In this document: positions 5,624 through 5,810 of the stretch, piece by piece
Layout of the letters: every line of letters starts with the position of its first letter
Numbering within the stretch: position 1 is the stretch's first letter
NCBI GenBank assembly: GCA_903932695.1
Contig: CAIZGZ010000062.1
Location: 1 to 5,810 of the forward strand
DNA from: an uncultured Actinomycetes bacterium
GTDB lineage: Bacteria > Actinomycetota > Actinomycetes > Nanopelagicales > Nanopelagicaceae
Reading direction: 5' to 3'
DNA: 5,810 nucleotides
Translations under genes and position numbers: made by a program
The notes under the pieces: model-generated
Databases searched by the model: none
What the model was told of the DNA's origin: nothing
Seen by the model: only the letters and a program-made list of their open reading frames with translations

Positions 5624-5810
5624 TTCTGCTCCTTGTTATGCGCCGTTACTGCAGCTACTAACTCTTCAATCTCTGCTTCTAGTCCTGGGATACCATTCTT
5701 TGCTAACCCAGCAATTTCGATCGCTCCTGCATCACCAATACGTACCCAGAGGCGACGTTGGCGAGTAAAGAGTGAAATCATCAGCCCTAAAATCGCAAAG
5801 ATTGCACCGA
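5620..5810 (-). CDS. resB: ResB/Ccs1 cytochrome c biogenesis protein (C-terminal 62 residues, cut by window edge)
   Basis: I translated this from the reverse strand. The visible part begins in a hydrophobic stretch (GAIFAILGLMISLF), followed at once by basic residues RQRRLWVRIG. This matches the last membrane helix and cytoplasmic edge of ResB proteins, which commonly read LxxSLFxxRRRxWVR. A short soluble tail rich in Ala and Glu ends in HNKEQK. ResB is the partner of the CcsA-type protein in System II, holding the apocytochrome and haem on the outer face. The stop overlaps the ccsB GTG by 4 bp, and the order resB-ccsB is the usual one in Gram-positive bacteria. The upstream part of the gene and its promoter lie beyond the window. 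Assignment rests on a short piece plus strong context. Confidence 0.85.
   Translation of the reverse strand, partial: GAIFAILGLMISLFTRQRRLWVRIGDAGAIEIAGLAKNGIPGLEAEIEELVAAVTAHNKEQK
5629..5634 (-). promoter_or_regulatory. Ribosome binding site of ccsB
   Basis: The minus strand reads AAGGAG, 5 nt before the GTG start of ccsB and inside the last codons of resB. It is the best Shine-Dalgarno match in the window and supports the GTG at 5623. Confidence 0.8.

Overview
The window is an ordinary housekeeping region for respiratory electron transport: menaquinone (vitamin K2) biosynthesis genes beside cytochrome c maturation genes. I found no mobile element, CRISPR array, RNA gene or unknown multi-gene system. 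The likely host is an actinobacterium. The reasons are the short MenE of 361 residues, the association of men genes with resB/ccsB (System II cytochrome c assembly) through a small PLDc_N membrane protein, and frequent GTG starts with GTGA gene overlaps. Two genes also have TANNNT boxes just upstream of an ATG and no Shine-Dalgarno site, the pattern of leaderless actinobacterial genes. Base composition looks moderate (about half G+C by eye), which would fit a small-genome aquatic actinobacterium better than a Streptomyces or Mycobacterium. That last point is a guess.

Layout: positions 1-2388 hold a leftward operon menB-menC-menD, with menD cut by the left edge. A 57-bp divergent intergenic region (2389-2445) follows. 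Positions 2446-4716 hold a rightward group: menE, menA and a 90-residue PLDc_N protein. The latter meets, 10 bp away, a leftward pair resB-ccsB (4727-5810), with resB cut by the right edge. Coding density is very high, and no stretch above 60 bp lacks a gene.

How the genes work together: MenD makes SEPHCHC from isochorismate and 2-oxoglutarate, and MenC dehydrates SHCHC to o-succinylbenzoate (OSB). MenE activates OSB to OSB-CoA, MenB closes the naphthoate ring (DHNA-CoA), and MenA prenylates DHNA in the membrane. The isochorismate synthase (MenF), MenH, the DHNA-CoA thioesterase and the final methyltransferase (MenG/UbiE) are not in the window. ResB and CcsB deliver and ligate haem to apocytochrome c outside the membrane. 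Menaquinol feeds the cytochrome bc complex, so the two groups serve the same respiratory chain.

The most notable details are at residue level. MenB has the glycine of the bicarbonate-dependent class rather than the aspartate of the mycobacterial enzyme. MenD has glycine where the mycobacterial enzyme has an arginine that binds the feedback inhibitor DHNA. Start codons also split cleanly: GTG with a Shine-Dalgarno site or coupling, versus ATG with a leaderless-type -10 box.
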